Under the pieces are notes generated by a model. The model saw nothing but the letters and a program-made list of their open reading frames with translations. It had not been told where the DNA came from and did no database searches. From Thermopolyspora sp040678635 (GTDB taxonomy: Bacteria > Actinomycetota > Actinomycetes > Streptosporangiales > Streptosporangiaceae): a DNA stretch of 64,000 nucleotides. Location: the NCBI RefSeq assembly GCF_040678635.1, contig NZ_JBFATZ010000008.1:186001-250000 (forward strand), in the 5' to 3' direction. The position numbers and the translations under genes are program-made. Of the stretch, positions 33,110 to 42,161 are shown one piece after another; the first letter of the stretch is position 1, and each line of letters opens with the position of its first letter.

Positions 33110-34139
33110 TCAGCCCTGCGGCTGGGCCTCCCGTACCCGATCGCGCACCACCGCGACCCCCAGCCGGCGATCATGAAGAACACGCCCTTCACGATCGAAG
33201 AGCATCCACAGCCCGCTCACGAGAAGCCACCACAATCCGACCCCGGAGACGAACGCCAGGAGAGGAAACGCCACCCCCCGAAGCGCGGCCCAGCCCGCAC
33301 CCAACCGCCCGCCCCCGGACCCGACGACGACGCGAATACCCAGCCCGCCCCCACAGGGCATGCTGCACCCAGAAATAAAGGAACACCCCGGCCAAAATGA
33401 CCAGCTCCCCAGGCTTCACCGGGCTACGGATCACGTTCACCTCGGCCCGGTCAAGAAGCCCGGCCCCCATCCGGACCGTGAAGCTCGTATCGATCAGAGG
33501 CCAGGCCGCGCCCACGACAGCGCTGAAGACCACAACGATGATCAAATAATCGACCAGGCCCGCCACCGGCCTCCGCCACACCATCTCGGCCCCCGCACCG
33601 CCCGACTCCCGCGCGCCGACCGACCCCGTCGCCCGGGACGCGGCGAACACCAGCGCCGCCGCCACCAGGAGAACCAGTTGAGTGGTCCCCCAACCACCGG
33701 CCGCCGCCCTGAACCAGTCCGCACTGAACAGCGAAATCATCTCGCCGCAGCCGCTCCGACCGGCGTACAGCGAGGCGAGCGGTTCAATGACCGCGCTCAG
33801 CACAAGAAGCCCCGCCACCCGCCGCCCCGTCACCCCGGGATCCCTGCCTCCCAGACACGCCAGAAGGCCGAGCACGACCACGAGCGCCGGAACCGCCCAT
33901 TCCCTCGTGATCCCCATGACCGCCGCAAGATCATGACGCAACGGGGCAAGCGGCGACAACGTCGTCCCGCCGCTGAACAGACACACCATCCCGTAGATGT
34001 CGTCCGACTCATGGGTCCGGGCGAACTTCTCACGCTCCAGCCCCTCCCACCACGACCCCAAGGTCGGAACCGCGGCAACGGCCGCAGCCGCCACCCACGC
34101 CGCCAGCACCGGCCACGACATCCGGGAAATCCGCCGCAC
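33110..34139 (-). pseudogene. RDD-family membrane protein broken by one base in a G-run
   Basis: GTG start with GGAAGGGA upstream. The N-terminal half (about 190 residues) has four hydrophobic helices; the RDD domain begins RRPVAGLVDYLIIVVVFSAV with the Arg and Asp of the family, and ends VFLYFWVQHALWG. There the frame is lost. Reading on in the other minus frame restores LGIRVVVGSGGGRLGAGWA and a final helix, ending DRREGRVLHDRR-like. Removing one G from GGGGG near 33345 joins them. RDD proteins are of unknown transport function. Confidence 0.75.
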
Positions 34140-34298
34140 GATGATCCCTTCCCTCAGCGGATCACCTTACGACGCCCGGCCCCCACCCCAACCCCGACGA
34201 ACCCACCCCGCCCGCCATGTGAAGATCTCGATAACCGGGCCAACACAGGCCGCACCAGGCCTCGGCCCGCAAAGGCAGAACCATCGCAGGGAGAGTCA

Positions 34299-34709
34299 AT
34301 GATCCGTCGTTGGAGTCCCGCCGACGTCCCCGCGCCGCTCGCGGCCTACAACCACCTCGCGGCCGTCCCAGCCGACCACGAACTGGTCGTCTTCGCCGGC
34401 CAGGTGGGCACACTCGCCGACGGCACCCTCGCCGGCCCCGACGCCGAGTCCCAGGCCAGGCAGTCCCTCGCCAACATCGAAGCCCTACTCGACTCACTCA
34501 ACGCCGGACCGGCCAACCTGGTGAAACTGTTCACCCTGGTGGCGGGAGCCGAACACCTGCCCGGACTACGCGCCGCACTAGGTGACGTGCTCGCCAGATG
34601 GTTCCCCGACGGCGACGTCCCCCCGAACACCCTCGCCATCGTCGCCGGACTGGCGACCCCCGAGATCGTCGTCGAAATCGAGGCCACGGCAGCGGTCCCT
34701 ACCCGGTGA
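34299..34709 (+). CDS. RidA/YjgF family protein
   Basis: 136 residues, the usual size. Visible: VVFAGQVGTLADGTL, the SQARQSLANIEALLDSLNAG helix, NLVKLFTLV and the final FPDGDVPPNTLAIVAGL segment near the active site. RidA proteins hydrolyse reactive enamine/imine intermediates from PLP enzymes. The arginine that binds the carboxylate in most RidA (PxRxxV region) reads PPNT here, so activity on standard substrates is uncertain. AGGGAG precedes the ATG. Confidence 0.88.
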   Translation: MIRRWSPADVPAPLAAYNHLAAVPADHELVVFAGQVGTLADGTLAGPDAESQARQSLANIEALLDSLNAGPANLVKLFTLVAGAEHLPGLRAALGDVLARWFPDGDVPPNTLAIVAGLATPEIVVEIEATAAVPTR

Positions 34710-34798
34710 CTTCGCCCGCCGTACCCGCGAGGCTTCTCACGACGCCGCTCGAAAACCGACGACGCTCCAGACAGCAGCCGCACGCGCCCCCCGTCGTC

Positions 34799-35551
34799 TC
34801 ACCAGGTGACCCACACCGCCGTCGCATCGTCATGCCGTTTCGCACCGCCGCGCGGCCCGTGCTCGGTCTCGGCCTCGCGCACCTGCTCAACCAGCCGTCC
34901 GGGGCCATCCTTCGCCGCCGTGGCGACGACTTCCTCCCAGGTGCGGCCGTACCACTCGACCAGCCGGGACACGCCGTCGGTGACCATCAGCACCCCGTCC
35001 ACCGCCCCGGCCGGCACGGCACCGGTCAGTGCCTCACCCGCGGCCTCCGGGCAGGTGCTCGCCACCCAGAACCCGCCCACCCTGTTTCGCGACGACCGCA
35101 CCAACTCCACGCTGTACGGCCTGCCGCCAGGCAGGCGATCGACGCGGTCATCGTGGACCACGGCCAACGTCCCATCCACGCCCCGCAAGACGACCGATGA
35201 GTCACACAGCACGAGATACTCCACCAGGCCCGCGCGCTCACGCAGCACGGCCACCGTAGACGACGGCGAGTCCGGGTTGCCCAGGTCACAGACATCGCCG
35301 TGGGCGGCCATCGTGCCACGAATCGCCGCAGCCAAGAGCGTCGGCAGGGACTCCTCGGCCCGGGTTACGAGCTGGCGGGCAAGCGCCGAACCGAGCTGCC
35401 CAACGAGCCAAGACACGTCGTGACGGCATCCGGAGTCAACATCGGCGCGGGCGGTCGCTCCATCGAGCACGACCACCCACGACGGCCCGGCGACAACGAA
35501 GTCCTCGTTACGTCCACCGGGCATCGGCTCGGTGCGGTAGGTGACGTTCAT
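34799..35551 (-). CDS. PP2C-type serine/threonine phosphatase-like protein
   Basis: 250 residues. NEDFVVAGPSWVVVLDGATA is the metal-binding DG motif region, SSTVAVLRERAG follows, VDGVLMVTDGVSRLVEWYG holds the second DG and KRHDDATAVWVTW the final DD. All four metal-site elements of the PPM family are recognisable although the protein is short. Cytoplasmic. The start is chosen where the family begins; no clear ribosome site is seen. Confidence 0.82.
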   Translation of the reverse strand: MNVTYRTEPMPGGRNEDFVVAGPSWVVVLDGATARADVDSGCRHDVSWLVGQLGSALARQLVTRAEESLPTLLAAAIRGTMAAHGDVCDLGNPDSPSSTVAVLRERAGLVEYLVLCDSSVVLRGVDGTLAVVHDDRVDRLPGGRPYSVELVRSSRNRVGGFWVASTCPEAAGEALTGAVPAGAVDGVLMVTDGVSRLVEWYGRTWEEVVATAAKDGPGRLVEQVREAETEHGPRGGAKRHDDATAVWVTW

Positions 35552-35878
35552 CGGTCGGCCACGCACCGTCGAGGTACGTTTGCGCTGTACACGGATCCCA
35601 TCGCGGCGTCCCCCATCAGGCCCGGTACGGATGCCGACCCCGGCCCAGCCGAACCCCGTTCGGTGCAGGGGTGCCTGCACCCGACGGGCGTCTGTGACGA
35701 GCGTAGACGGCCCGGCACCCGGCGGACAGGGGGTCACGACGGATGCCGGGCCTGTTCGTGGCCGCCCGCCGTGGGGGTGGCGGGGCCACAGGATCGGGCA
35801 CGACGGCCACGATTCACCCTGGGCTGCGTCCCGCGGCTCCGCAGAGCCGACCAGGGGTCCATGCCGCCGCGCCCGGCT
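35552..35878. other. 327-bp gap without a supported gene
   Basis: A minus-strand frame MDPWSALRSRGTQPRVNRGR near 35860 could extend the micro-gene chain by about 43 codons, but it has no ribosome site and poor composition. Nothing else is seen. Confidence 0.3.
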
Positions 35879-36028
35879 TCACGGGCCGTCCGGCTCGCCG
35901 AACTGCTCGGCGAGCGCCTCGCCCGCCGTCTCCTGGTCGTCCTCGACGATGGGCGGGTCGTCATTCCGCAGCCGGTCGGGCGAGGCGATGTAGGCCATGT
36001 GCGAGAGGAACTCGGGTCCGCCGATCAC
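35879..36028 (-). CDS. 49-residue acidic protein, last of a coupled micro-gene chain
   Basis: GTG overlaps the stop of the preceding gene (GTGA). The product starts VIGGPEFLSHMAYIASPDRL and is very acidic towards the end (VEDDQETAGEALAEQFGEPD). The four-base overlap and codon use support expression. No family recognised. Confidence 0.55.
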   Translation of the reverse strand: MIGGPEFLSHMAYIASPDRLRNDDPPIVEDDQETAGEALAEQFGEPDGP

Positions 36029-36204
36029 AGCCCATCACGCTCCATCCGCAGCCGCGCGGCCCGGCGCACGAATCCCGCCATGCGCCTGAGGGCTTGCTCG
36101 TCGCGTGCCCTAATGGTCCACCCGGTCTCGGTGTGCTCGGCGGACACGCGGCCCTCGCTGTCCTGCTCGACCGGGCCGAAACCGGGCATCTCCTGGTCGC
36201 TCAC
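36025..36204 (-). CDS. 59-residue protein of unknown function
   Basis: GTG overlaps the upstream stop (GTGA) and its own stop overlaps the next start, so it sits in a tight chain. The sequence VSDQEMPGFGPVEQDSEGRV leads to a basic end (RMAGFVRRAARLRMERDGL). No membrane segment and no known motif. Confidence 0.6.
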   Translation of the reverse strand: MSDQEMPGFGPVEQDSEGRVSAEHTETGWTIRARDEQALRRMAGFVRRAARLRMERDGL

Positions 36205-36621
36205 GTCCACCCCTCGGCCAGGGCGAGGGACGTCTCGGCGGCCCTCATCTCCTCCTGCAGCCCTTCGACCGTGTGGGCGTCGACGACCAAGGGGTGCGGC
36301 ACCGGCCACGCGGCGAACGCCCAGAAGGCACGCGACCAGGGACCGTACAGGACCGTCCAGGCGTGCTCCCGGTCGTTCAGCGCGTCCGCTTCGTCCCGTC
36401 GGTGCCGATCCCACAGGCGGCGGCGTACGGTCACGTGCGGCGTGCCGAGGCGATGCCGCCCGCCCGTCACCGCCGTCGAGGACGAACGCGAACGTCCGGG
36501 GACGGGCGAGGGTGATTCCGACCAGCACGGCGAGCATGACGGCGAGGCCGAGCACGTAGACGGCCAGGGCGGGATGCTCACCTGCGGCCTGAGCGAGGGA
36601 AGCAAACGTCGGGGAAGCCAC
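36201..36621 (-). CDS. small membrane protein, probable frameshift near 36450
   Basis: The N-terminal frame (from GTG at 36621) reads FASLAQAAGEHPALAVYVLG, then a hydrophobic helix LAVMLAVLVGITLARP. Beyond about 36450 its coding character passes to another minus frame, which reads VTVRRRLWDRHRRDEADALN, WTVLYGPWSRAFWAFAAWPV and LQEEMRAAETSLALAEGWT, and ends at 36201, coupled to the next gene. Either this is one protein with a one-base shift or two genes, the second starting at GTG 36434 without a ribosome site. Function unknown. Confidence 0.5.
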
Positions 36622-36703
36622 ACGGTGACCGTAAGGTGCACGCACAGTCACGACGGGTATCCTGTGCACCCCATCGCCGAGGGGTGCGGAGTGCACCCCT
36701 CGG

Positions 36704-37942
36704 CTACAGGGGCAGTCCGAGCCTCTCGGCGAACGCCCGTGCCCGCCGGTCGATCAGCGCGCCTCCCTGGTCGACGATCTCTGACACCATCTGGCGGCCC
36801 GTGGGGCTGTAGTGCACCGAGTCGTGAGAGATCGCGTACGCCTCTTCCAGCCAATGCAGGGAGGACGTGAAATCGCGCCGCTGATAATAGGCGCGGGCGA
36901 TCTCGACCATCAGCCGCGCCCGCCGCTCCCTGCTCGGGATCGTGTCGGGGTTGATCCGCTCGGCACGCTCCATCGCCGTCGCCGACTTCGACAGGTCCGC
37001 CCCGATGGACACCGCGTGCAACTCGACGTTGGACGCGCCGAACATCGTCCACCGATGGTGGTAGCCGCGGGGAAGCCGCCGCGCCACCGCCTCACCCTCA
37101 TCCCAGTACCGCCACGCATCTCCCTCCCGGCCGGCACGCGCCGCCGTCGTGGCCGCGTGAAGCTGGAGGGCGCCGTACATCGCGCGCAGTTCGTCGGTGC
37201 CGTCCTCAAGGTACGGCCGGAGCAGCTCGGCCGCGTCCTGGACGAGTGTGATCGCACCGTCCACGTCTCCGCCGGACCGCTGCACGATCGCCAGCGTCCA
37301 CGCGCCCCCGGCGAGCGCGAGGGGATCGTCGGCCTCCTGCGCGGCCGCCATCGCGCGATCGGCCACAACCCAGAGGAACTCCGGCTCGCTCGCCCACACG
37401 ATCACGTGCTGCACCAGGGCCCACAGGTCCGACAGCAGCGCGTTCGCCTCCCGCCGTTCCCGCCCCTCGGCGGTGCGCGCCGCCGCCCGGACGTCGGTGA
37501 CGAGCGAGGGCAGGATGCGCCCCACGTCGGTGCGGTGCGTGGGCGAGGTGTGCCAGGTGTGCCACGCCTCGGCCGTCCGGGCGCGCAACATGTCGAGGTC
37601 GGCGGGCGAGTCCGGCACGGTGAGCAGGGGATCGCGTACGGCCTCGCGGATGGCCGGGACGGCCTCGTGCGGTATCCGCGCGAACGAGCTCACCGGGATG
37701 GACGCGCCACCGAGATCCATGTCGGTCCCGACGAGCACCGCCACATCCCCCACGGCGAGGACTTCGGCGAGTCTCACCAACATGGGCAGACGCGGGGGGA
37801 GGCGCCGGCCGCTCTCAATCCCCTTCAGCCACTCGGGGGAGCGCCCGACCAGTCCGGCGAGCACAGGGCGGCTCATGCCTTTGCGCTCTCGGATGATCTG
37901 AATGCGCCGCCCTGTCTTTTTGCCCTCAAGGTCGTCGAGCAT
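36704..37942 (-). CDS. XRE-family regulator with TPR-like C-terminal domain
   Basis: 412 residues. The N-terminal domain RRIQIIRERKGMSRPVLAGL, then GRSPEWLKGIESGRRLPP, is a standard XRE fold; the rest is helical repeats (for example WYWDEGEAVARRLPRG-like and ARAYYQRRDFTSSLHWLEEA) as in pheromone- or development-linked regulators. It heads the leftward chain of small genes that ends at 35879 and probably controls them. It stands just outside the left boundary of the integrated element. Confidence 0.87.
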   Translation of the reverse strand: MLDDLEGKKTGRRIQIIRERKGMSRPVLAGLVGRSPEWLKGIESGRRLPPRLPMLVRLAEVLAVGDVAVLVGTDMDLGGASIPVSSFARIPHEAVPAIREAVRDPLLTVPDSPADLDMLRARTAEAWHTWHTSPTHRTDVGRILPSLVTDVRAAARTAEGRERREANALLSDLWALVQHVIVWASEPEFLWVVADRAMAAAQEADDPLALAGGAWTLAIVQRSGGDVDGAITLVQDAAELLRPYLEDGTDELRAMYGALQLHAATTAARAGREGDAWRYWDEGEAVARRLPRGYHHRWTMFGASNVELHAVSIGADLSKSATAMERAERINPDTIPSRERRARLMVEIARAYYQRRDFTSSLHWLEEAYAISHDSVHYSPTGRQMVSEIVDQGGALIDRRARAFAERLGLPL

Positions 37943-38119
37943 GGACGTACTCTCGATTCAGTTCGGTCAGCACTGTCAGGCTACGCGCGCCCGCGTCGCC
38001 GCGACAGGGAACGCCTCGCCCCTGTGACCTCTCACGGCGGCGTGCCGGAGTGAGGGTGGCCATCGCAACCGAGACGACAAACGCGCCCTTTGATGTTCAA
38101 GAGACGCGCTGGTCAAGCA

Positions 38120-38168
38120 TGGAGCCGCCTAAGGGAATCGAACCCTTGACCTACGCATTACGAGTGCG
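38120..38168. repeat. left attachment repeat (copy of tRNA-Thr 3' end)
   Basis: Identical over 49 bp to 47667-47715: it begins with the complement of CCA and runs through the T arm and variable region to the anticodon loop. The 5' half of a tRNA is missing, so this is an att site, not a gene. Confidence 0.93.
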
Positions 38169-38408
38169 GAACCTGTCACTGACAGACGGTTACAGCAAAC
38201 GCCAGATATTGACGTTTCGGCACGTCAAACGGCGTGATCCGTGATCTCGTAGTGGCAGTCGGAGACACTCGGAGACAGTCATTTACAGTCGCGTAGGTCC
38301 GGCAACGGTCCGGCACGGCCCTCCCAGCCGATGTCCGCCCGGCGCCCCTTCCGGAAAGCCCCGCCCGCCCCTAACCAGGACGGGCGAGGCACACCCGAAC
38401 TTCGCCCG

Positions 38409-38744
38409 CTACGCCTCCGCCACGCGGCCCGGCTCCATGTAACTGCCGTCGAGATTCCGCCGAATCCCGTATCGAAGCGTCGCCTCCGACAGATCGTCAA
38501 CACCGCAGGCCCGCGCGAACTCCACGACGTCGAAGTTCGGATCCTCGTAACCGAGGCCCTGCGCGGTCACCCACATCACGTTGACCTTGATCCTGGACGC
38601 CTCGGCAGGGGACAACACCTGCGATGACTTCTTCGTGTCGAACTCCCGCCGGTGTCCGGCACGGTCGAGACGGTAGGGAGCATCGCGCCAGTCATGGGCG
38701 CGGATCTCTGCCGCGTGTTCGCGGGCACGGCGACTAAGCGCCAT
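38409..38744 (-). CDS. hypothetical protein of the element
   Basis: 111 residues with AGGAGGG six bases before the ATG. Basic N terminus (MALSRRAREHAAEIRAHDWR), then a compact domain with VLSPAEASRIKVNVMWVTAQ and a C-terminal FARACGVDDLSEATLRYGIR. No recognised family; the charged start and the setting suggest a nucleic-acid-linked protein of the element. Confidence 0.65.
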   Translation of the reverse strand: MALSRRAREHAAEIRAHDWRDAPYRLDRAGHRREFDTKKSSQVLSPAEASRIKVNVMWVTAQGLGYEDPNFDVVEFARACGVDDLSEATLRYGIRRNLDGSYMEPGRVAEA

Positions 38745-38898
38745 TCGTCCCTCCTAATAGGACAGGGGCGGCCAGATCGACCCTCCGAACAGGTCACCGC
38801 CCGTAGCACCGACACTGTATGCCAAGACGTAGATGACCACCCCTCGAACGAGGCAAATCCACCGTGGGGCGGCGATCGACCGGGGGCCCAGCAGCGAA

Positions 38899-39210
38899 TC
38901 ACCGTGCCCGGCCGTACAGCAGGTCCCGCCACACCCGCTCCGCCTCGGCTACCGGCATCGGCGCCGTCTCCCTCACTGCGCCCCGCGCCCCGCGCGGCCA
39001 CCGCCGCAGGAACGCCGTACCGCCCGCGAAACACAGCTCGTACACGACCCTGCTGCTGCTGCACGAGTCCGCGGTGCACGTCTGCGCCCGCACCCGGACC
39101 GTCGCAAACCGGCCCGCGGCGTACTCCGGCAGCCACTCCAGCCGGCGGTGGTCGGGCCGGGGCATGAGGGGATGGGGGCCGTGCGGCGCGGGCGGAACAC
39201 CGCACCTCAC
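38899..39210 (-). CDS. small Cys-containing protein, coupled to the HATPase gene
   Basis: 103 residues from a GTG that overlaps the HATPase stop (GTGA) with GGAGG just upstream. It contains RRLEWLPEYAAGRFATVRVR, a CTADSCSSS stretch and VVYELCFAGGTAFLRRWPRG. A later ATG would give 88 residues but has no ribosome site. This pairing with an ATP-binding protein is common in actinomycete mobile and accessory loci; function unknown. Confidence 0.62.
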   Translation of the reverse strand: MRCGVPPAPHGPHPLMPRPDHRRLEWLPEYAAGRFATVRVRAQTCTADSCSSSRVVYELCFAGGTAFLRRWPRGARGAVRETAPMPVAEAERVWRDLLYGRAR

Positions 39211-39620
39211 CACACCTCCAGGCCCAGGTGCGGCACCGACAAGCAGAACCACGTCGTCTTACCCGGCCCGGACGCGCACCTGGTCACACCCCACCGGGTG
39301 CACAGCAGCCCCACCAGGAGCAGACCGCGCCCGCCCTCGGCGAGCTCGCCGAGTCGGCCAGCGTCACGCGGTGTCGGCCACCCGGGGCCAGCGTCCTCCA
39401 CATCACCGACGAGCGTGCCCTCCCAGCGGTCCAGGGTGAGCGTGACCGTGATCGGGGCCGAACCGTACTGAACGGCGTTGGAGACGAGTTCGGACAAGGC
39501 GAGCGCCGCCGCCTCCTTCGCATGGGTTTCGACGCCCCACGCGTCCAGAACCGCGGCGGCGGCGCTGCGGCACCATGAGACATGCGACGGGTGGGCGGCG
39601 ACGCTCAGCGTGACGCTCAG
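39207..39620 (-). CDS. ATP-binding protein, RsbW-like HATPase
   Basis: About 137 residues. N-box LALSELVSNAVQYGSAPITV, G1 VGDVEDAGPGWPTPRD, G2 EGGRGLLLVGLLCTRWGV, end TWFCLSVPHLGLEVW. It is a GHKL domain of the anti-sigma serine-kinase type. The 5' end is unclear: no ATG or GTG lies in frame between an upstream TGA (39630s) and the N-box, so a CTG near 39620 or a frameshift from GTG at about 39640 must serve. The next gene is translationally coupled. Confidence 0.72.
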   Translation of the reverse strand: MSVTLSVAAHPSHVSWCRSAAAAVLDAWGVETHAKEAAALALSELVSNAVQYGSAPITVTLTLDRWEGTLVGDVEDAGPGWPTPRDAGRLGELAEGGRGLLLVGLLCTRWGVTRCASGPGKTTWFCLSVPHLGLEVW

Positions 39621-39815
39621 GCGCCTGCGGGAGGGTCACGGTGCGACGGTAGGGAGACGCACCGGCAGGTTTCGGTGTGACTCAGGCTATATAGCGGACC
39701 GTGGACTGTCATATGCCGGTCGGTGTACCGGACCCTGGCCTACTGGTGGGTGGGCCGTTCCGGTGTCGGGCACCGCCCGCGACGGTGCGAGCACCGAGCG
39801 CAGCGGGAGCCGCCG

Positions 39816-40244
39816 ATGACCGCCACCTCGCATACACACATACACCCCATCGACCCGGAGTCAGACCGCCACGTGTACCAGCAGATCGCGCACCGTATCC
39901 GCGACCGCATCGACGCCGGCGACTGGCAACGCCGCCTTCCGAGCGTGACGCACTTGATGCAGGAGTACGGCGTCGCGAGGCAGACCATGCTCCGGGCACT
40001 CGGGCACCTCTCCGAGTTGGGCATCATCTACACGGTCAAGAACAGAGGCTCGTTCGTCCGCTCCAGCCAGGTCGCGGTCGTCGAGCTGGCGCCCGGCGCG
40101 CGTGCGATCGCCCGGCCGGCGTCCCAAGCCGAGCGCGCCGAACTCGACCTCACCGAGAACGGGTGGGTGGTCGTCGCCGAGCAGCCCGGCCGGAACGTCG
40201 AGGTCCACCCGGCCGACCGTGTCGAACTGCGAGCGCCGGAGTAG
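39816..40244 (+). CDS. GntR-family DNA-binding protein
   Basis: 142 residues. The winged helix YQQIAHRIRDRIDAGDWQRR, SVTHLMQEYGVARQTMLRAL is a GntR domain without a full effector domain; a short C-terminal tail follows (RPASQAERAELDLTENGWVV). GGGAG before ATG. It is probably a local repressor of the element. Confidence 0.82.
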   Translation: MTATSHTHIHPIDPESDRHVYQQIAHRIRDRIDAGDWQRRLPSVTHLMQEYGVARQTMLRALGHLSELGIIYTVKNRGSFVRSSQVAVVELAPGARAIARPASQAERAELDLTENGWVVVAEQPGRNVEVHPADRVELRAPE

Positions 40245-40316
40245 CTCGAAGACGCTGCGATGGCGACCCCTTTACCGGAGAATTGCCGCACGGCAGCCAG
40301 GAGAGGGAAGGAGCCC

Positions 40317-41147
40317 GTGAACCGGTCGTTGCGCGACTTCGAGTCATCGCTGACCCTGCTTCCCGCCGAGCAGGGCCGCCGCGTCCAAACGCTTCGCGAG
40401 CATGCCCTCACCCGCAGAGACTGCCCGCGCTGTACGCGGCTACAGGAGCTGGTGTGGCTGGTCTTCGACGCCGCATACGCCGGCGACCTGGACGCGGCAG
40501 AGAAGACGCTCACCGCGGCAGAGGCGATGGCCGCGGAAGGCGGCCACGACGACGTTTGCGTCGCGCCCCCTAGCGATCTCAGCGGCCGGGTAGCGGGATT
40601 CGACACCGGCGGCGCCCTGTTCGGCGCCTCCGACGCGGCGGACGACCGGCGCAGCGGCGGCCTGGGCTTCGTGACCAGCGACGGGCGGTGGGGATTCAAA
40701 CGCTGGGTGAAGAGGTCGGCCACGCCACTGCTGGACCCCTCCGGGCCGTCCAGGGTGCTGGTCGGGGAACTGCGGGCGGTGTGGCTGATGTTGCAGGCGT
40801 TCGGCGAGGACGCCGAGCGGGCCACCCTCCTGCTGGACAGCACGGGGGCTATCGCCTATCTGCGTGCATGGCAGAGTGGAGACGTCTCCAGACTGCCGCC
40901 TGGGTATAGCCTGCGTCCCCGGATGAAGGCGGACGCTCCCACGCTGGTGATGCTGGCCCGGCGGGTGGCAGAGCTTCCCTCACTGCGGTTTGAGCATGTC
41001 AGGGGGCATCGCGGCCACCCGCTGAATGAGGCGGCCGACTCCCTTGCACGCATCGCCGCACGCAATCCGGAGGACAAGAGAGAGCGGGCAGAGCGGATCG
41101 TTGAGGCGTTCTTGAAGGTCTGGCATGGGAGTGGTGCGCGGGCCTGA
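40317..41147 (+). CDS. ribonuclease HI-like protein
   Basis: 276 residues. After about 95 N-terminal residues of helical sequence comes an RNase H fold: ASDAADDRRSGGLGFVTSDG supplies the first Asp (near 106), LVGELRAVWLML the Glu (near 150), LLLDSTGAIAYL the second Asp and HVRGHRGHPLNEAADSLARI the His and last Asp. All DEDD positions are present, so it should cut RNA in RNA-DNA hybrids. GTG has AAGGAG upstream; an ATG 19 codons earlier has no ribosome site. In an element with its own origin it may process primers or R-loops. Confidence 0.85.
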   Translation: MNRSLRDFESSLTLLPAEQGRRVQTLREHALTRRDCPRCTRLQELVWLVFDAAYAGDLDAAEKTLTAAEAMAAEGGHDDVCVAPPSDLSGRVAGFDTGGALFGASDAADDRRSGGLGFVTSDGRWGFKRWVKRSATPLLDPSGPSRVLVGELRAVWLMLQAFGEDAERATLLLDSTGAIAYLRAWQSGDVSRLPPGYSLRPRMKADAPTLVMLARRVAELPSLRFEHVRGHRGHPLNEAADSLARIAARNPEDKRERAERIVEAFLKVWHGSGARA

Positions 41148-41202
41148 GCCCGGCACCGGCGGCACCCGTAGCATCTCCGCGACCGCACCAGGGGGGAGCA
41201 GC

Positions 41203-41493
41203 ATGGCCGAGTACGAACCGCCCGACGACCTGGTCGAGCTGCAGCGCAGGTTCTTCGAGCTCGACACGCTCTGCAGCGAGCTCGACGGCGACGAGCTGGC
41301 GGTGGCCCGTGCCGACCGGCTCAACGTCGTCATGCAGAAGCAGGCGCACCCGTGGTGGTCGAACGAACTCTTTACACGCCGTTACCCACCGGTGGCTCCA
41401 GGTTGGTACGGCCGTCCTCGGTGGAGCTCCACCACCTCGACGAGATCAGCCAGGTCCACATGCCGCGCGACCTCCGCGACGCTCCTGGCATAG
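41203..41493 (+). CDS. small hypothetical protein
   Basis: 96 residues; GGGGGGAG before the ATG. The start MAEYEPPDDLVELQRRFFEL and VMQKQAHPWW resemble a small family common next to XRE/HATPase genes in actinomycetes. After about residue 52 the sequence loses coding character, and a minus-strand frame with better codon use (SVAEVARHVDLADLVEVVEL, ending at 41382) overlaps it. The 3' half may be the result of a rearrangement. Confidence 0.5.
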   Translation: MAEYEPPDDLVELQRRFFELDTLCSELDGDELAVARADRLNVVMQKQAHPWWSNELFTRRYPPVAPGWYGRPRWSSTTSTRSARSTCRATSATLLA

Positions 41494-41701
41494 GCGATGT
41501 GATAGCCGAGGTGCCGGACCCGCAGGTCAAAGGGAAAAAGTGTGGTGCAGGGTTGGCGGGAGGCCATCCCCGCCGGGCCTACTGACCGCGCATCCGGATC
41601 GCGGAGGTTCGTCCTCACCCGCCCATGCCCGTTCTCGCTTATCCGGTCGCGAGGGTCGGCGGCCTGGGCTACGCCCTACTACAACAAAAATAACAAAACC
41701 A

Positions 41702-42028
41702 CTACAGGACCTCGCCGCGGCCCTGCTCGCGGGCGATCTCGGCCAGGGCGTCGAGGAGTTCCTCGGCGTCCGGCGGCGGGACAGTCGGTCCCAGTTCGTC
41801 GATGAGGGCCTCGAGGTCGTCCCCTTCGGGGACGCCGGGCTCGCCGCCGACCCAGCCGCCGAAGTGCCAGCGGTCAGGGTCGTCTCCCTCGGTGGGCTCG
41901 TAGACGGCACGGGCCAGCTCACCCGGCACGATCATGTACGCGCCGGGGTCGGGCGCGGCGGGGTCGGGGTGGGGGAAGGTCATGCCGTCGAGCGGGCCGC
42001 CGACGAGCTGCACGGTGCGGTCGGTCAC
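41702..42028 (-). CDS. hypothetical protein of the element
   Basis: 108 residues from GTG with AGGAGGG upstream. VTDRTVQLVGGPLDGMTFPH opens a small beta-rich domain as in phage and plasmid proteins with a GGPLDG motif; the C-terminal half is very acidic (DDLEALIDELGPTVPPPDAE). A T-rich minus-strand stretch directly after the stop (41665-41700) may terminate it. Role unknown. Confidence 0.65.
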   Translation of the reverse strand: MTDRTVQLVGGPLDGMTFPHPDPAAPDPGAYMIVPGELARAVYEPTEGDDPDRWHFGGWVGGEPGVPEGDDLEALIDELGPTVPPPDAEELLDALAEIAREQGRGEVL

Positions 42029-42161
42029 GGGGCCCTCCTGGTGTCGGGTGTACTCACGGTGGTCCGGGCTGCTGACGTCCGCCCGTGGTCGGCCAGAGGG
42101 CATACGGCCTCGTCCGCGACCGCCGGGGTCGCCGTGAACGCGGACACGGGTCACGGCGGTC

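Noticed and set aside
38120..38196. second tRNA-Thr gene
   Set aside because: Only the 3' 49 nt match; the 5' half, D arm and acceptor strand are missing.
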